A DNA stretch of 64,000 bases from Gilvimarinus algae (GTDB lineage Bacteria; Pseudomonadota; Gammaproteobacteria; Pseudomonadales; Cellvibrionaceae), in the NCBI RefSeq assembly GCF_030518215.1, contig NZ_JAULRT010000032.1:310001-374000 (forward strand). The letters are read 5' to 3'. The number at the start of each line of letters is the position of its first letter. Positions within the stretch are counted from its first letter, which is position 1. A model generated the notes under the pieces. It was not told where the DNA came from. It ran no database searches and saw nothing but the letters and a program-made list of their open reading frames with translations. The position numbers and the translations under genes are program-made. Shown here one piece after another: positions 45,973 through 54,017 of the stretch.

Positions 45973-46301
45973 ATGGTCTCGCCCAGTGGCCTGGGTAAGC
46001 GGTCACCCCCAGTGGTTGGATACCTGTTGTCTATAAAACGTCTTTGGGCTTTCACCCATGCTATTAACGCGGCAATTATGATGGTCGGGTTAATAGCGGC
46101 GCAGGAAGCGCCGATGCCGCCGAAGGCGAGCGCGAGAGCTGTAAAATCAAGGGATTTCACAAATTGCTCAGATTTTACAGGGCGACAATTGGGGGGCTCA
46201 GGGCGAGCATCTTAATTGCCAGGTAAATAGCTGCGCCATTTACTCCACATGGGGCTGTGGTAAGGTTGCGCTCCCGCCCGCATTTTTGAGGTAGATACAC
46301 T
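45973..46301. other. Intergenic region with an inverted repeat
   Basis: About 330 bases with no convincing gene. CTGTAAAATC (46139-46148) and GATTTTACAG (46171-46180) form a perfect 10-base inverted repeat with a 22-base loop, and a smaller GGCGC/GCGCC hairpin lies just upstream. These could act as a transcription end or a regulator site. Confidence 0.4.
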
Positions 46302-46901
46302 GTGTACGATCAATACCAGGCCATCATTTTCGATATGGACGGCACCCTCGTGGACAGCGGCCAGCTGCACGAGGTGGGCTGGACACAAACGCTCAACCAT
46401 TACCAGATTCCCATTGATCGGCCTTTAATGCGTTCGCTGGCCGGTGTGCCCACCAAGCGCACCATTGAGATACTGTTGGACACTTTTGGCGTCTCAGCGA
46501 CCGCTTCACTGGACGAGATGAACGATTACAAAGAGCGGGTGGTTGCCGAGGTGGCTCATCAGTACGTGAAACCCACGGCGTTGATCGAAGTGGCCAACCG
46601 CTATGCCGGGGTTAAGCCCATAAGCATCGGCACTGGCGCCTATACCGATGAAGCCCGCGCTATCATTGGTCACTGTGGCATCGCTCACTTGATAGATCAT
46701 GTCGTGGGGGCTGATCTGGTGGCGCACCCCAAGCCGGCGCCGGACACGTTTCTGCGCTGCGCGCAGCTGATGGGGGTCGCCCCGGAGCACTGCGTGGTGT
46801 TTGAAGACTCCAAACTGGGGCTGGAAGCTGCCCAGCGCGCGGGTATGACCGGTATTGATGTGCTTGATGTGCTGGGTATCGAAAACGACTACTTTTTATA
46901 G
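46302..46901 (+). CDS. HAD-family sugar-phosphate phosphatase (YqaB-like)
   Basis: Haloacid dehalogenase-type phosphatase of 199 residues. Motif I is IFDMDGTLVDS at 9-19 with the two catalytic Asp, motif II IGTGAYT near 110, motif III KPAPDTF and motif IV VVFEDSKLGLEAA. The small helical cap after motif I and the overall sequence resemble YqaB (fructose 1-phosphate/6-phosphogluconate phosphatase) and beta-phosphoglucomutase. The start is GTG. Within the arabinose region it may remove stalled sugar phosphates; that is inference. Confidence 0.87.
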   Translation: MYDQYQAIIFDMDGTLVDSGQLHEVGWTQTLNHYQIPIDRPLMRSLAGVPTKRTIEILLDTFGVSATASLDEMNDYKERVVAEVAHQYVKPTALIEVANRYAGVKPISIGTGAYTDEARAIIGHCGIAHLIDHVVGADLVAHPKPAPDTFLRCAQLMGVAPEHCVVFEDSKLGLEAAQRAGMTGIDVLDVLGIENDYFL

Positions 46902-46946
46902 TGCTCATAAGGCCTGTTTACACCAGGCAGGCACTTTCCAATTGGC

Positions 46947-47408
46947 CTAAAGCAACTGTACGGCCCGAATGGCTCCGGCCAGCACCCCCTGGTCGGTGAC
47001 CCACACGCGATCCAGCCCCTGTGCCACCAGCAGCTCGCGCACACTTTGCAGGGTGTCATCCGCCTCGACATGCGGTGGATCGGGCAGCATCACCTGGTGC
47101 ACAGTGCAGTAGACCAGTGCCCGGCGGGTCCACTGGGTCAACTCATCCATATTGTCCATATCCTGCCCGGTTGAGCGGCGGAAGTTGTCGTTGATCATCC
47201 GGGCGCGGTAGGTCTCCTCCAGATTCATCAGCCGATGCAAATCGGCGCTGCCGACGCTGCCCACCAGCTGGTGGTCTGAGGCGATGACGGGTACCCGCGC
47301 CAGTTCGTGGCGCATTAAAAAATGTTCCAGCCGCTGCAGCGACCAGCCTTCATAGGCGCAGAGAACGTCAGGTTCGAGCAGCTCACGGGCCGTAGGCATG
47401 GCGGGCAT
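46947..47408 (-). CDS. CBS-domain pair protein
   Basis: A 153-residue cytoplasmic protein made of two CBS motifs: the first near 10-60 (LLEPDVLCAYEGWSLQRLEHFLMRHELARVPVI) and the second near 108-150 (VMLPDPPHVEADDTLQSVRELLVAQGLDRVWV). CBS pairs bind adenine nucleotides and act as energy sensors. There is no fused enzyme. It is on the opposite strand from its neighbours, which are the HAD gene and the araB promoter. Confidence 0.85.
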   Translation of the reverse strand: MPAMPTARELLEPDVLCAYEGWSLQRLEHFLMRHELARVPVIASDHQLVGSVGSADLHRLMNLEETYRARMINDNFRRSTGQDMDNMDELTQWTRRALVYCTVHQVMLPDPPHVEADDTLQSVRELLVAQGLDRVWVTDQGVLAGAIRAVQLL

Positions 47409-47531
47409 AGCGCTTCCTTATCGTTGTTCTTTTTCAGAGTTTACCCTCGGGCAGCGCCCCGGCCAAGGCAGGCCAGGTGGCTACACGCAATTGTATTAAG
47501 AAATATTTGACAAGCTCCGGCACTGCTCGGA

Positions 47532-47547
47532 TAATATTATAATACAA
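47532..47547 (+). promoter_or_regulatory. Candidate operator upstream of araB
   Basis: Carries the same TATTATAATACAA as the region before the arabinose ABC operon, here matching 14 of 16 positions of TTGTATTATAATACAA. A GCGCTC/GAGCGC hairpin follows at 47556-47574, immediately before the araB ribosome binding site. No regulator gene is seen in the window. Confidence 0.5.
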
Positions 47548-47592
47548 AATAAAAAGCGCTCTTTCCGGGAGCGCCAGAAGGGTTTTGTTTTT

Positions 47593-49260
47593 ATGGTTTC
47601 TTATGCACTGGGCCTCGACTACGGGTCCGATTCTGTCAGAGCGCTGCTCGTCAATACCGCTACCGGCGAAGAAGTGGCCTCGAGTGTGGTGAACTATCCG
47701 CGCTGGTCGCAAGGGCTCTATTGTGAGAGCGCCGCCGATCAGTTTCGCCAGCACCCACTGGACTACCTTGAGAGCCTGGAGCAGGCGGTGGCACAGCTGT
47801 GGCGCCAGGCGCCTGAAGGCGCGGCCGAAGCGGTTGTGGGGTTGAGTTTTGACACCACCGGCTCAACCCCAGTCGCCGTAGACGCGCAGGGCGTCGCGCT
47901 GGCGCTCAGGCCCGAGTTTGCCGACAACCCCAACGCCATGTTCGTGCTGTGGAAGGACCACACCGCGGTGAAAGAGGCGGCGGAGTTTACCGCCGCTGCC
48001 GCACGCAGCGAGCCCAATTATCTCAAGTATGAAGGGGGTATTTACTCCTCGGAGTGGTACTGGTCAAAAGCCCTTCATGTGATGCGAAAGGACAGCGCTG
48101 TCAGAGACGCTGTATACATGTGGGTGGAGCACTGCGACTGGATGTCGGCGGTATTGACCGGCACCACCCACCCGAGCGAATTCCGTATGGGGCGCTGCGC
48201 CGCCGGCCACAAAGTGATGTGGCACGAGAGCTGGGGCGGTTACCCACCCAATGACTTTTTTGTGAGTGTCGATCCCATGCTCGACGGCCTGGCCTCGCGG
48301 CTGCCCACAGACACATTTACCTCGGATCAGGCCGTTGGTGGTCTTACCCAGGAGTGGGCGAGCAAACTGGGCCTGCCCGTGGGGACGCCCGTGGGGTTTT
48401 CGGCGTTCGACTGCCACATGGGTGCGGTGGCGGCGAATGTGCAACCGGGTGTGCTGACCAAGGTCATGGGCACCTCCACCTGCGATATCACTATCGCCGG
48501 TTACGAAGCCTTGAGCGAGACCTGCGTACGCGGCATTTGCGGGCAAGTGGACGGCTCTGTGATTCCGGGCATGGTGGGGCTGGAGGCGGGGCAGTCCGCC
48601 TTCGGTGATCTTTACGCCTGGTTCAAGAATCTTATCAATGGTCCGGCCAAAAGTATTATTGCCGCCAGCACGGCGCTGAACGAGGCGGGGCGGGCCGCGC
48701 TTTTGCAAGAGCTGGAAGACAAAACCTTGGTCGAGCTGTCCCGCGCCGCCAGCGCCCTTGCGCCTGGGCAGAGCGGTGTCACCGCATTGGATTGGGTCAA
48801 CGGCCGGCGTACGCCCGATGCGGATCAAACGGTGGCAGGCGCCATTGCCGGCTTGAAGATGGGCAGTGGCGCCCCCGAGGTCTTTCGCGCACTGGTTGAG
48901 GCGACGGCGTTTGGTGCCCGCGCCATTATCGAGCGCTTTCGCGCCGAGGGTGTGGCGGTCGATAGCGTGGTCGCCATTGGCGGCATTTCGAAAAAATCCG
49001 ATTTTGTCATGCAAACCTGCGCGGACGTGTGGAATTGCCCGATTGATGTGCTCGACAGCGAACAGAGCTGTGCTCTGGGCGCAGCAATTTTTGCCGCTGT
49101 TGTCGGCGGCGCTCACGCCGATGTGGCCAGTGCCCAGCGGGCTATGGGCTCAAAAGTCTGCAAGACCTACGAGCCAAATACGAAAGCGGCTCGTGTCTAC
49201 GACCAGCTCTACACGCGCTACCAATCCTTGGGTGAATTCGTCGATGGAGGTCAATCGTGA
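47593..49260 (+). CDS. araB: L-ribulokinase
   Basis: Phosphorylates L-ribulose to L-ribulose 5-phosphate. FGGY-kinase of 555 residues: GLDYGSDSVRALLVNTATGEE at the N-terminus, LSFDTTGSTPVAVD, LWKDHTA, the central EHCDWMSAVLTGT, GFSAFDCHMGAVAA and VMGTSTCDI, then the C-terminal VEATAFGARAIIERFR and AIGGISKKSDFVMQTCADV ATP-binding part. It overlaps araD by 4 bases. The order araB-araD-araA differs from the E. coli araBAD. Confidence 0.96.
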   Translation: MVSYALGLDYGSDSVRALLVNTATGEEVASSVVNYPRWSQGLYCESAADQFRQHPLDYLESLEQAVAQLWRQAPEGAAEAVVGLSFDTTGSTPVAVDAQGVALALRPEFADNPNAMFVLWKDHTAVKEAAEFTAAAARSEPNYLKYEGGIYSSEWYWSKALHVMRKDSAVRDAVYMWVEHCDWMSAVLTGTTHPSEFRMGRCAAGHKVMWHESWGGYPPNDFFVSVDPMLDGLASRLPTDTFTSDQAVGGLTQEWASKLGLPVGTPVGFSAFDCHMGAVAANVQPGVLTKVMGTSTCDITIAGYEALSETCVRGICGQVDGSVIPGMVGLEAGQSAFGDLYAWFKNLINGPAKSIIAASTALNEAGRAALLQELEDKTLVELSRAASALAPGQSGVTALDWVNGRRTPDADQTVAGAIAGLKMGSGAPEVFRALVEATAFGARAIIERFRAEGVAVDSVVAIGGISKKSDFVMQTCADVWNCPIDVLDSEQSCALGAAIFAAVVGGAHADVASAQRAMGSKVCKTYEPNTKAARVYDQLYTRYQSLGEFVDGGQS

Positions 49261-49949
49261 GTTATCTCGAACTCAAGCGCGAAGTCTATGAAGCGAACAT
49301 GCAATTGCATCACCGCAATCTGGTGGTCTATACCTGGGGCAATGTGTCCCAGGTGGATCGCGACAGAGGTGTCGTCGCCATCAAGCCCAGTGGGGTGGCC
49401 TACGAGGATATGCAGGTAGAGGATATTGTCGTCGTCGACCTGGACAATCAGGTGGTTGAGGGCAAGATGCGGCCATCGTCGGACACCAAGACCCACACCC
49501 ATCTTTATCGCCACTTTGACAGCATCGGTGGTGTGACGCACACCCATTCCACCTACGCCACGGCCTGGGCGCAGGCACAGGAGTCCATTCCCTGTTTGGG
49601 GACGACCCATGCCGATTACGCCTATGGCCCCATCCCCTGCACTGCTGTGATGAGTGACGCGCAAATCGCACGCGATTACGAAGAGGAGACCGGCGTACAA
49701 ATTACCGATTGCTTTAAAGGTAAAAGCCCGGTGGAAACCCCTATGGTGATCATTGCTGGCCATGCGCCTTTTACCTGGGGTAAAAACGCCGCCCAATCGG
49801 TGTACCACGCTGTCATTCTGGAAGAAATTGCCAAGATGGCCTATCTGACGCGCACCCTCAAGCAGGACGTAAAGCCGCTTAAACAGGGCATTCTAAATAA
49901 GCACTACCTGCGTAAGCACGGCAAAGACGCTTACTACGGGCAAAATTGA
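49257..49949 (+). CDS. araD: L-ribulose-5-phosphate 4-epimerase
   Basis: Converts L-ribulose 5-phosphate to D-xylulose 5-phosphate. Class II aldolase-fold protein of 230 residues. GNVSQVDRDRGVVAIKPSGV binds the phosphate; HTHLYRHFDSIGGVTHTHSTYATAWAQA holds the metal His pair; VIIAGHAPFTWG supplies the third His. The start GTG lies inside the araB end (GTGA overlap), which implies translational coupling. Confidence 0.96.
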   Translation: MSYLELKREVYEANMQLHHRNLVVYTWGNVSQVDRDRGVVAIKPSGVAYEDMQVEDIVVVDLDNQVVEGKMRPSSDTKTHTHLYRHFDSIGGVTHTHSTYATAWAQAQESIPCLGTTHADYAYGPIPCTAVMSDAQIARDYEEETGVQITDCFKGKSPVETPMVIIAGHAPFTWGKNAAQSVYHAVILEEIAKMAYLTRTLKQDVKPLKQGILNKHYLRKHGKDAYYGQN

Positions 49950-49975
49950 TCTATTGAGACTTGCAGGACATAACC

Positions 49976-51478
49976 ATGAAAATTTACGGTGAAAAAGAAG
50001 TGTGGCTGGTAACGGGCTCGCAAACCCTCTACGGCCCGAAAGTGTTGGAACAAGTGGGTAAAAACAGCGAGCAAGTGGCGGCTGGCCTGAGCGCCTCTGC
50101 CTTGCTCTCTGCCAATGTGAAATTCCAGCCGGTGGTGAAAAATCCACAGGAAATTCTCGACGTTTGTCTGCGCGCTAACTCAGACCCCAACTGTGTGGGT
50201 CTGATTTTGTGGATGCATACTTTTTCCCCCGCGAAAATGTGGATTGCCGGTCTCAAAGCGCTGAACAAGCCCTATATGCATCTACACACCCAGTTCAATG
50301 CCGAGTTGCCCTGGGGTGAAATCAATATGGATTACATGAACATGCACCAGAGCGCTCACGGCGACCGTGAGTTCGGCTTTATCGGTGCGCGCATGCGACA
50401 CGATCGCCGCGTTGTGGTGGGCCATTGGGCCACCGAGCGTGTGCAGCAGGAAATCGACGACTGGGTGCGCGTGGCCATGGGCTGGGATGAAGCTCAGGGT
50501 CTTAAAGTGGCCCGCTTTGGTGACAACATGCGTCAGGTGGCGGTGACTGAGGGCTGCAAGGTCTCGGCCCAAATCAACTTTGGCTACGAGGTTCACGCTT
50601 TTGGCCTGGGTGATCTGGCGGTGGTGGCCAACGAAGTGAGCGACGCTGATATTGATGCACTGGTTGAGCAGTACAAGGCCGAATACACCGTGCCCGATGA
50701 GCTGCTGAACGACGCTCACCAGTTCGAGGCGCTGCGCAATGAAGCGCGTCTTGAAATTGCCATGCAAAAGTTTTTGGATGACGGCGGCTTCAAAGCCTTT
50801 ACCAACAACTTTGAAGACCTGCACGGCATAACGGGGCTGCCGGGTCTGGCGACTCAGCGGCTGATGCAAAAAGGCTATGGCTACGGTGGTGAGGGCGACT
50901 GGAAAACCGCTGCCATGACCCGAGTAGTGAAGATCATGGCCAAGGGCAAAGAAGGCGGTACCTCTTTTATGGAGGATTACACCTACAATTTTGGCTCCAG
51001 CGATCAGGTGCTGGGCGCTCATATGCTGGAGGTTTGCCCGACCATTGCCCAGGAAAAACCGCGTGTTGAAGTGGCGCTGCACACCATCGGCATTCGCAAA
51101 GACATTGCCCGGCTGATTTTCAATGGTAAGCCCGGGCCAGCAATCAATGTGTCTATCGTGGATCTTGGCAACCGCTTTCGCATGATCATCAATGAGCTGG
51201 ACACAGTCACACCGCCAAAAGATTTGCCCAATCTTCCAGTGGGCCGCGCCCTGTGGGAGCCGCGTCCGAACCTGGCCGTGGCCGGCGCCGCCTGGATTCA
51301 CGCCGGCGGCGCGCACCACAGTGTGTACAGCCAGGCGGTGACCACAGATCAGATCATCGATTTTGCCGAAATGGCGGGCGTTGAAGCGGTCGTGATCGAC
51401 AGTGATACTAAAATTCGCGATTTCAAAAACGAGTTGCGTCACAACGCTGTTTACTACCATCTCAGCAGCGGCGTCTAA
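49976..51478 (+). CDS. araA: L-arabinose isomerase
   Basis: Isomerises L-arabinose to L-ribulose with Mn2+. 500 residues from ATG 49976, preceded by AGGA; the start then reads [20 protein letters not shown] as in known AraA. Further marks are [11 protein letters not shown], the [14 protein letters not shown] stretch, [26 protein letters not shown] and the C-terminal [18 protein letters not shown] with metal-binding residues. A long perfect hairpin follows before the transporter gene. Confidence 0.97.
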   Translation: MKIYGEKEVWLVTGSQTLYGPKVLEQVGKNSEQVAAGLSASALLSANVKFQPVVKNPQEILDVCLRANSDPNCVGLILWMHTFSPAKMWIAGLKALNKPYMHLHTQFNAELPWGEINMDYMNMHQSAHGDREFGFIGARMRHDRRVVVGHWATERVQQEIDDWVRVAMGWDEAQGLKVARFGDNMRQVAVTEGCKVSAQINFGYEVHAFGLGDLAVVANEVSDADIDALVEQYKAEYTVPDELLNDAHQFEALRNEARLEIAMQKFLDDGGFKAFTNNFEDLHGITGLPGLATQRLMQKGYGYGGEGDWKTAAMTRVVKIMAKGKEGGTSFMEDYTYNFGSSDQVLGAHMLEVCPTIAQEKPRVEVALHTIGIRKDIARLIFNGKPGPAINVSIVDLGNRFRMIINELDTVTPPKDLPNLPVGRALWEPRPNLAVAGAAWIHAGGAHHSVYSQAVTTDQIIDFAEMAGVEAVVIDSDTKIRDFKNELRHNAVYYHLSSGV

Positions 51479-51504
51479 GCACTTAGGTCAAGCGCTCACC
51501 GCGC

Positions 51505-51534
51505 CATGCCCGGGCCTAATGAGGCCCGGGCATG
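51505..51534 (+). other. Perfect 12-bp inverted repeat after araA
   Basis: CATGCCCGGGCC pairs fully with GGCCCGGGCATG across a TAATGA loop. No T run follows, so it is more likely an RNA-stability or processing hairpin, or an attenuator, between araA and the symporter gene than a simple terminator. Confidence 0.7.
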
Positions 51535-51594
51535 TGTGGCTGAAGCGCAGCCTCCCTAGTAAGCAATACCGATAGATTTTGAGAATAAACAATA

Positions 51595-52968
51595 ATGAAA
51601 ACTGAAAAATTGTCCGTTGTAGAAAAAGTAGGCTTTGGTGCAGGCGACATGTCCGTCAACGTCATGATCGCGGCCATGTTCTACTTTATGCAGTACTTCT
51701 ATACGGACATTTTCGGTCTGAAGCCGGCCCATGTGGGTACCTTGTTTTTGGCAGCTCGCTTTATCGATGCCTTGAGTGACCCCCTGATGGGCCTGCTGAC
51801 CGACAAGATCAAAAGCCGCTGGGGACGCTTTCGCCATTACTTTCTCTATTTGTCGGTCCCCTACGGCTTTGCCGTTTTCCTGTTGTTTACCACCCCGGAT
51901 TTTAGCTATAACGCCAAGCTGGTCTGGGCTTACGTCACTTATCTTTTTGCCACCTTGATGTTTACCGGCGTGGCTATTCCGTATATCTCCTACATCGGCG
52001 TTTTGACCAGCGATCCGAAAGAGCGTCTCTCCGCCAATGGCTACCGCATGTTCTTTGCAAAGATTGCCAATGTGGTAATTGTGGCGTCCGTGCCCGAGCT
52101 GGCCGCTCTATGGGGCGAAGGTAGCCCGGCCAAGGGATATCAGTTGGCCATGGGTTTTATGTCGTTTGTCGGGGTCGGGTTGCTGTTGTTTTGCTTTGCC
52201 ACCACCCGCGAGCGGGTTGAGCATGTGGTGGACAAAAAGCCTCTCGGTGAGCAGTTGCAGCTGCTGCTGAAAAACGACCAATGGCTGGTGCTGGCGGCCT
52301 GCTGTGTGCTCGGAACGCTCGGTTACGCCATGCGCGGCGGTGTGGCGTTTTACTACACGATTTACTACCTCGGCGGCACAGAGTCTATGGCCGCTATGTT
52401 TACCAGCGCGGGGATTGCCGCCTCTATCGTCTCTATGGTGGCCTCCACCTGGATCACCAAGCGCTATTGCAAGGTGCAGTTGTTTCGCTGGTCGCAGATT
52501 CTCGTCGGCGTATTGAGTGCGCTAATGTTCTTTGCCGTCTCGCCTGGCGACCTGGCACTGGCGCTGGTGCTCTATGTCATCTTGTCTTTTGTGGTGGATC
52601 TGCACGCCCCGGTTTTTTGGTCGGCCATCGCCGAGGCAGTGGATTATGGTCAGGCGAAAACCGGCAAGCGGGTCTCAGGGCTGGCATTTGGGGGTATCTC
52701 TTTTTGTCAAAAGGCGGGCGCGGGTCTGGCCGGTTTTGTCACGGGCTTGTTGCTGACGTTTTTTGGGTACCAGGCCGGTCAGGAACAAAGCGAGTTTGCG
52801 CTGACCGGTATTTCCCTGATGTTGACGATTATTCCCGGCGCCTTTCACGCGCTGCTGGGTTTTGTCATGTTCAAGTATAAAATTACCGATCGTTTTTACA
52901 ACGAGATGAAGGCCCGCGGCGATATTGAGTCCGAGGCGCCCGACCACACCATTGAAGAGTTAACCTGA
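51595..52968 (+). CDS. GPH-family sugar:cation symporter
   Basis: Inner-membrane symporter of 457 residues with about twelve helices, MelB/XynP-like. The N-terminus EKVGFGAGDMSVNVMIAAMFYFMQYFYTDIFG and the first loop FIDALSDPLMGLLTDKIKSRWGRFRHYF are diagnostic for the glycoside-pentoside-hexuronide family. The position between araA and the GH43 gene suggests arabinose or short arabino-oligosaccharide uptake, complementary to the ABC importer. The GH43 gene follows by 17 bases. Confidence 0.92.
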   Translation: MKTEKLSVVEKVGFGAGDMSVNVMIAAMFYFMQYFYTDIFGLKPAHVGTLFLAARFIDALSDPLMGLLTDKIKSRWGRFRHYFLYLSVPYGFAVFLLFTTPDFSYNAKLVWAYVTYLFATLMFTGVAIPYISYIGVLTSDPKERLSANGYRMFFAKIANVVIVASVPELAALWGEGSPAKGYQLAMGFMSFVGVGLLLFCFATTRERVEHVVDKKPLGEQLQLLLKNDQWLVLAACCVLGTLGYAMRGGVAFYYTIYYLGGTESMAAMFTSAGIAASIVSMVASTWITKRYCKVQLFRWSQILVGVLSALMFFAVSPGDLALALVLYVILSFVVDLHAPVFWSAIAEAVDYGQAKTGKRVSGLAFGGISFCQKAGAGLAGFVTGLLLTFFGYQAGQEQSEFALTGISLMLTIIPGAFHALLGFVMFKYKITDRFYNEMKARGDIESEAPDHTIEELT

Positions 52969-52985
52969 GCAATCTGGAGATCAGA

Positions 52986-53933
52986 GTGAACGTATTGCAA
53001 CCGTTAATTGAGCAGCGGGCCGATCCGCACATCTACAAGCACACCGATGGCTACTACTATTTCACCGCCAGTGTTCCCGCTTATGATGGTGTTGAATTGC
53101 GGCGCGCGACCAGCATTCGTGACCTGGCCAGCGCTGAACCTGTGATGGTCTGGCGCAAGCCGGATACTGGCCCTTACAGCGATTTGATCTGGGCGCCGGA
53201 AATTCACTTTAACCAGGGCGCTTGGTATGTCTATTTTGCCGCGGCGCCCTCGCGGGAGATTAAGCACGATCTTTTTCAGCACCGGATGTACGCCATCTCT
53301 TGTAAAGACGCCAACCCTGTTACCGGCAGTTGGACATTTGAAGGCCAGATTGACACGGGCATAGACACGTTTTGTCTGGATGCGACCACCTTTACTCATA
53401 AGGGCGTTCTCTACTATGTATGGGCGCAAAAAGAGGAGGGCATTCGCGGCAACTCCAACCTTTACATTGCACCGATGAAAATCCCCACGGAGATCGACGG
53501 CGAGCCGGTGCGTCTGAGCATTCCGGAATACGACTGGGAGATTATTGGTTTTTGGGTCAACGAAGGCCCCTCTATCGTTAAACATGGCGGCAAGATTTTT
53601 ATGACCTATTCGGCCAGCGCCACGGACGAAAACTACGCGATGGGCTTGCTGTGGGCTGACGAAAACGCCGATTTGCTGAATCCCGCGAGCTGGCACAAAT
53701 CCAAGCAGCCTGTGCTGCGCTCAAGCCCCAAACACAAGATTTTCGGCCCGGGGCACAACAGTTTTACCAAAGCGGAAGACGGCGTCACCGACCTGCTGGT
53801 GTACCACGCGCGCACTTACACCGAGATTGAGGGCGACCCTCTTTGGGATCCCAATCGCCATACCTTTGTAAAGACACTCAAGTGGGATGATCAGGGCATG
53901 CCGGTCTTTGGCGACGCCGCCCTCGATGACTAA
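52986..53933 (+). CDS. GH43 alpha-L-arabinofuranosidase, cytoplasmic
   Basis: Five-bladed propeller glycosidase of 315 residues. RADPHIYKHTDGYYYFTASV gives the catalytic base Asp near 12, CLDATTF the middle pKa-modulating Asp near 130 and VNEGPSIVKHGG the general acid Glu near 194. The sequence resembles subfamily 26 exo-alpha-1,5-arabinofuranosidases. There is no signal peptide, so it should act on imported arabino-oligosaccharides. The start is GTG. A terminator follows. Confidence 0.88.
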   Translation: MNVLQPLIEQRADPHIYKHTDGYYYFTASVPAYDGVELRRATSIRDLASAEPVMVWRKPDTGPYSDLIWAPEIHFNQGAWYVYFAAAPSREIKHDLFQHRMYAISCKDANPVTGSWTFEGQIDTGIDTFCLDATTFTHKGVLYYVWAQKEEGIRGNSNLYIAPMKIPTEIDGEPVRLSIPEYDWEIIGFWVNEGPSIVKHGGKIFMTYSASATDENYAMGLLWADENADLLNPASWHKSKQPVLRSSPKHKIFGPGHNSFTKAEDGVTDLLVYHARTYTEIEGDPLWDPNRHTFVKTLKWDDQGMPVFGDAALDD

Positions 53934-53965
53934 TGTTTCATCATGACTGAAACCTCAGTGATTTA

Positions 53966-53990
53966 GGCCCGCCATGCGGGCCCTTTTTTT
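53966..53990 (+). terminator. Rho-independent terminator after the GH43 gene
   Basis: GGCCCGC stem with GCGGGCC, three-base CAT loop and a run of seven T residues. It separates the araBDA-symporter-GH43 unit from the GH127 gene, which starts 28 bases later and probably gets partial read-through. Confidence 0.88.
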
Positions 53991-54017
53991 AGTCGCAGGC
54001 TCCTGTAGGGGATAGAG

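Noticed and set aside
45973-46215. 80-codon frame after the orphan binding protein
   Set aside because: Starts at the base after a stop codon with no ribosome site, low-complexity, and covers an inverted repeat.
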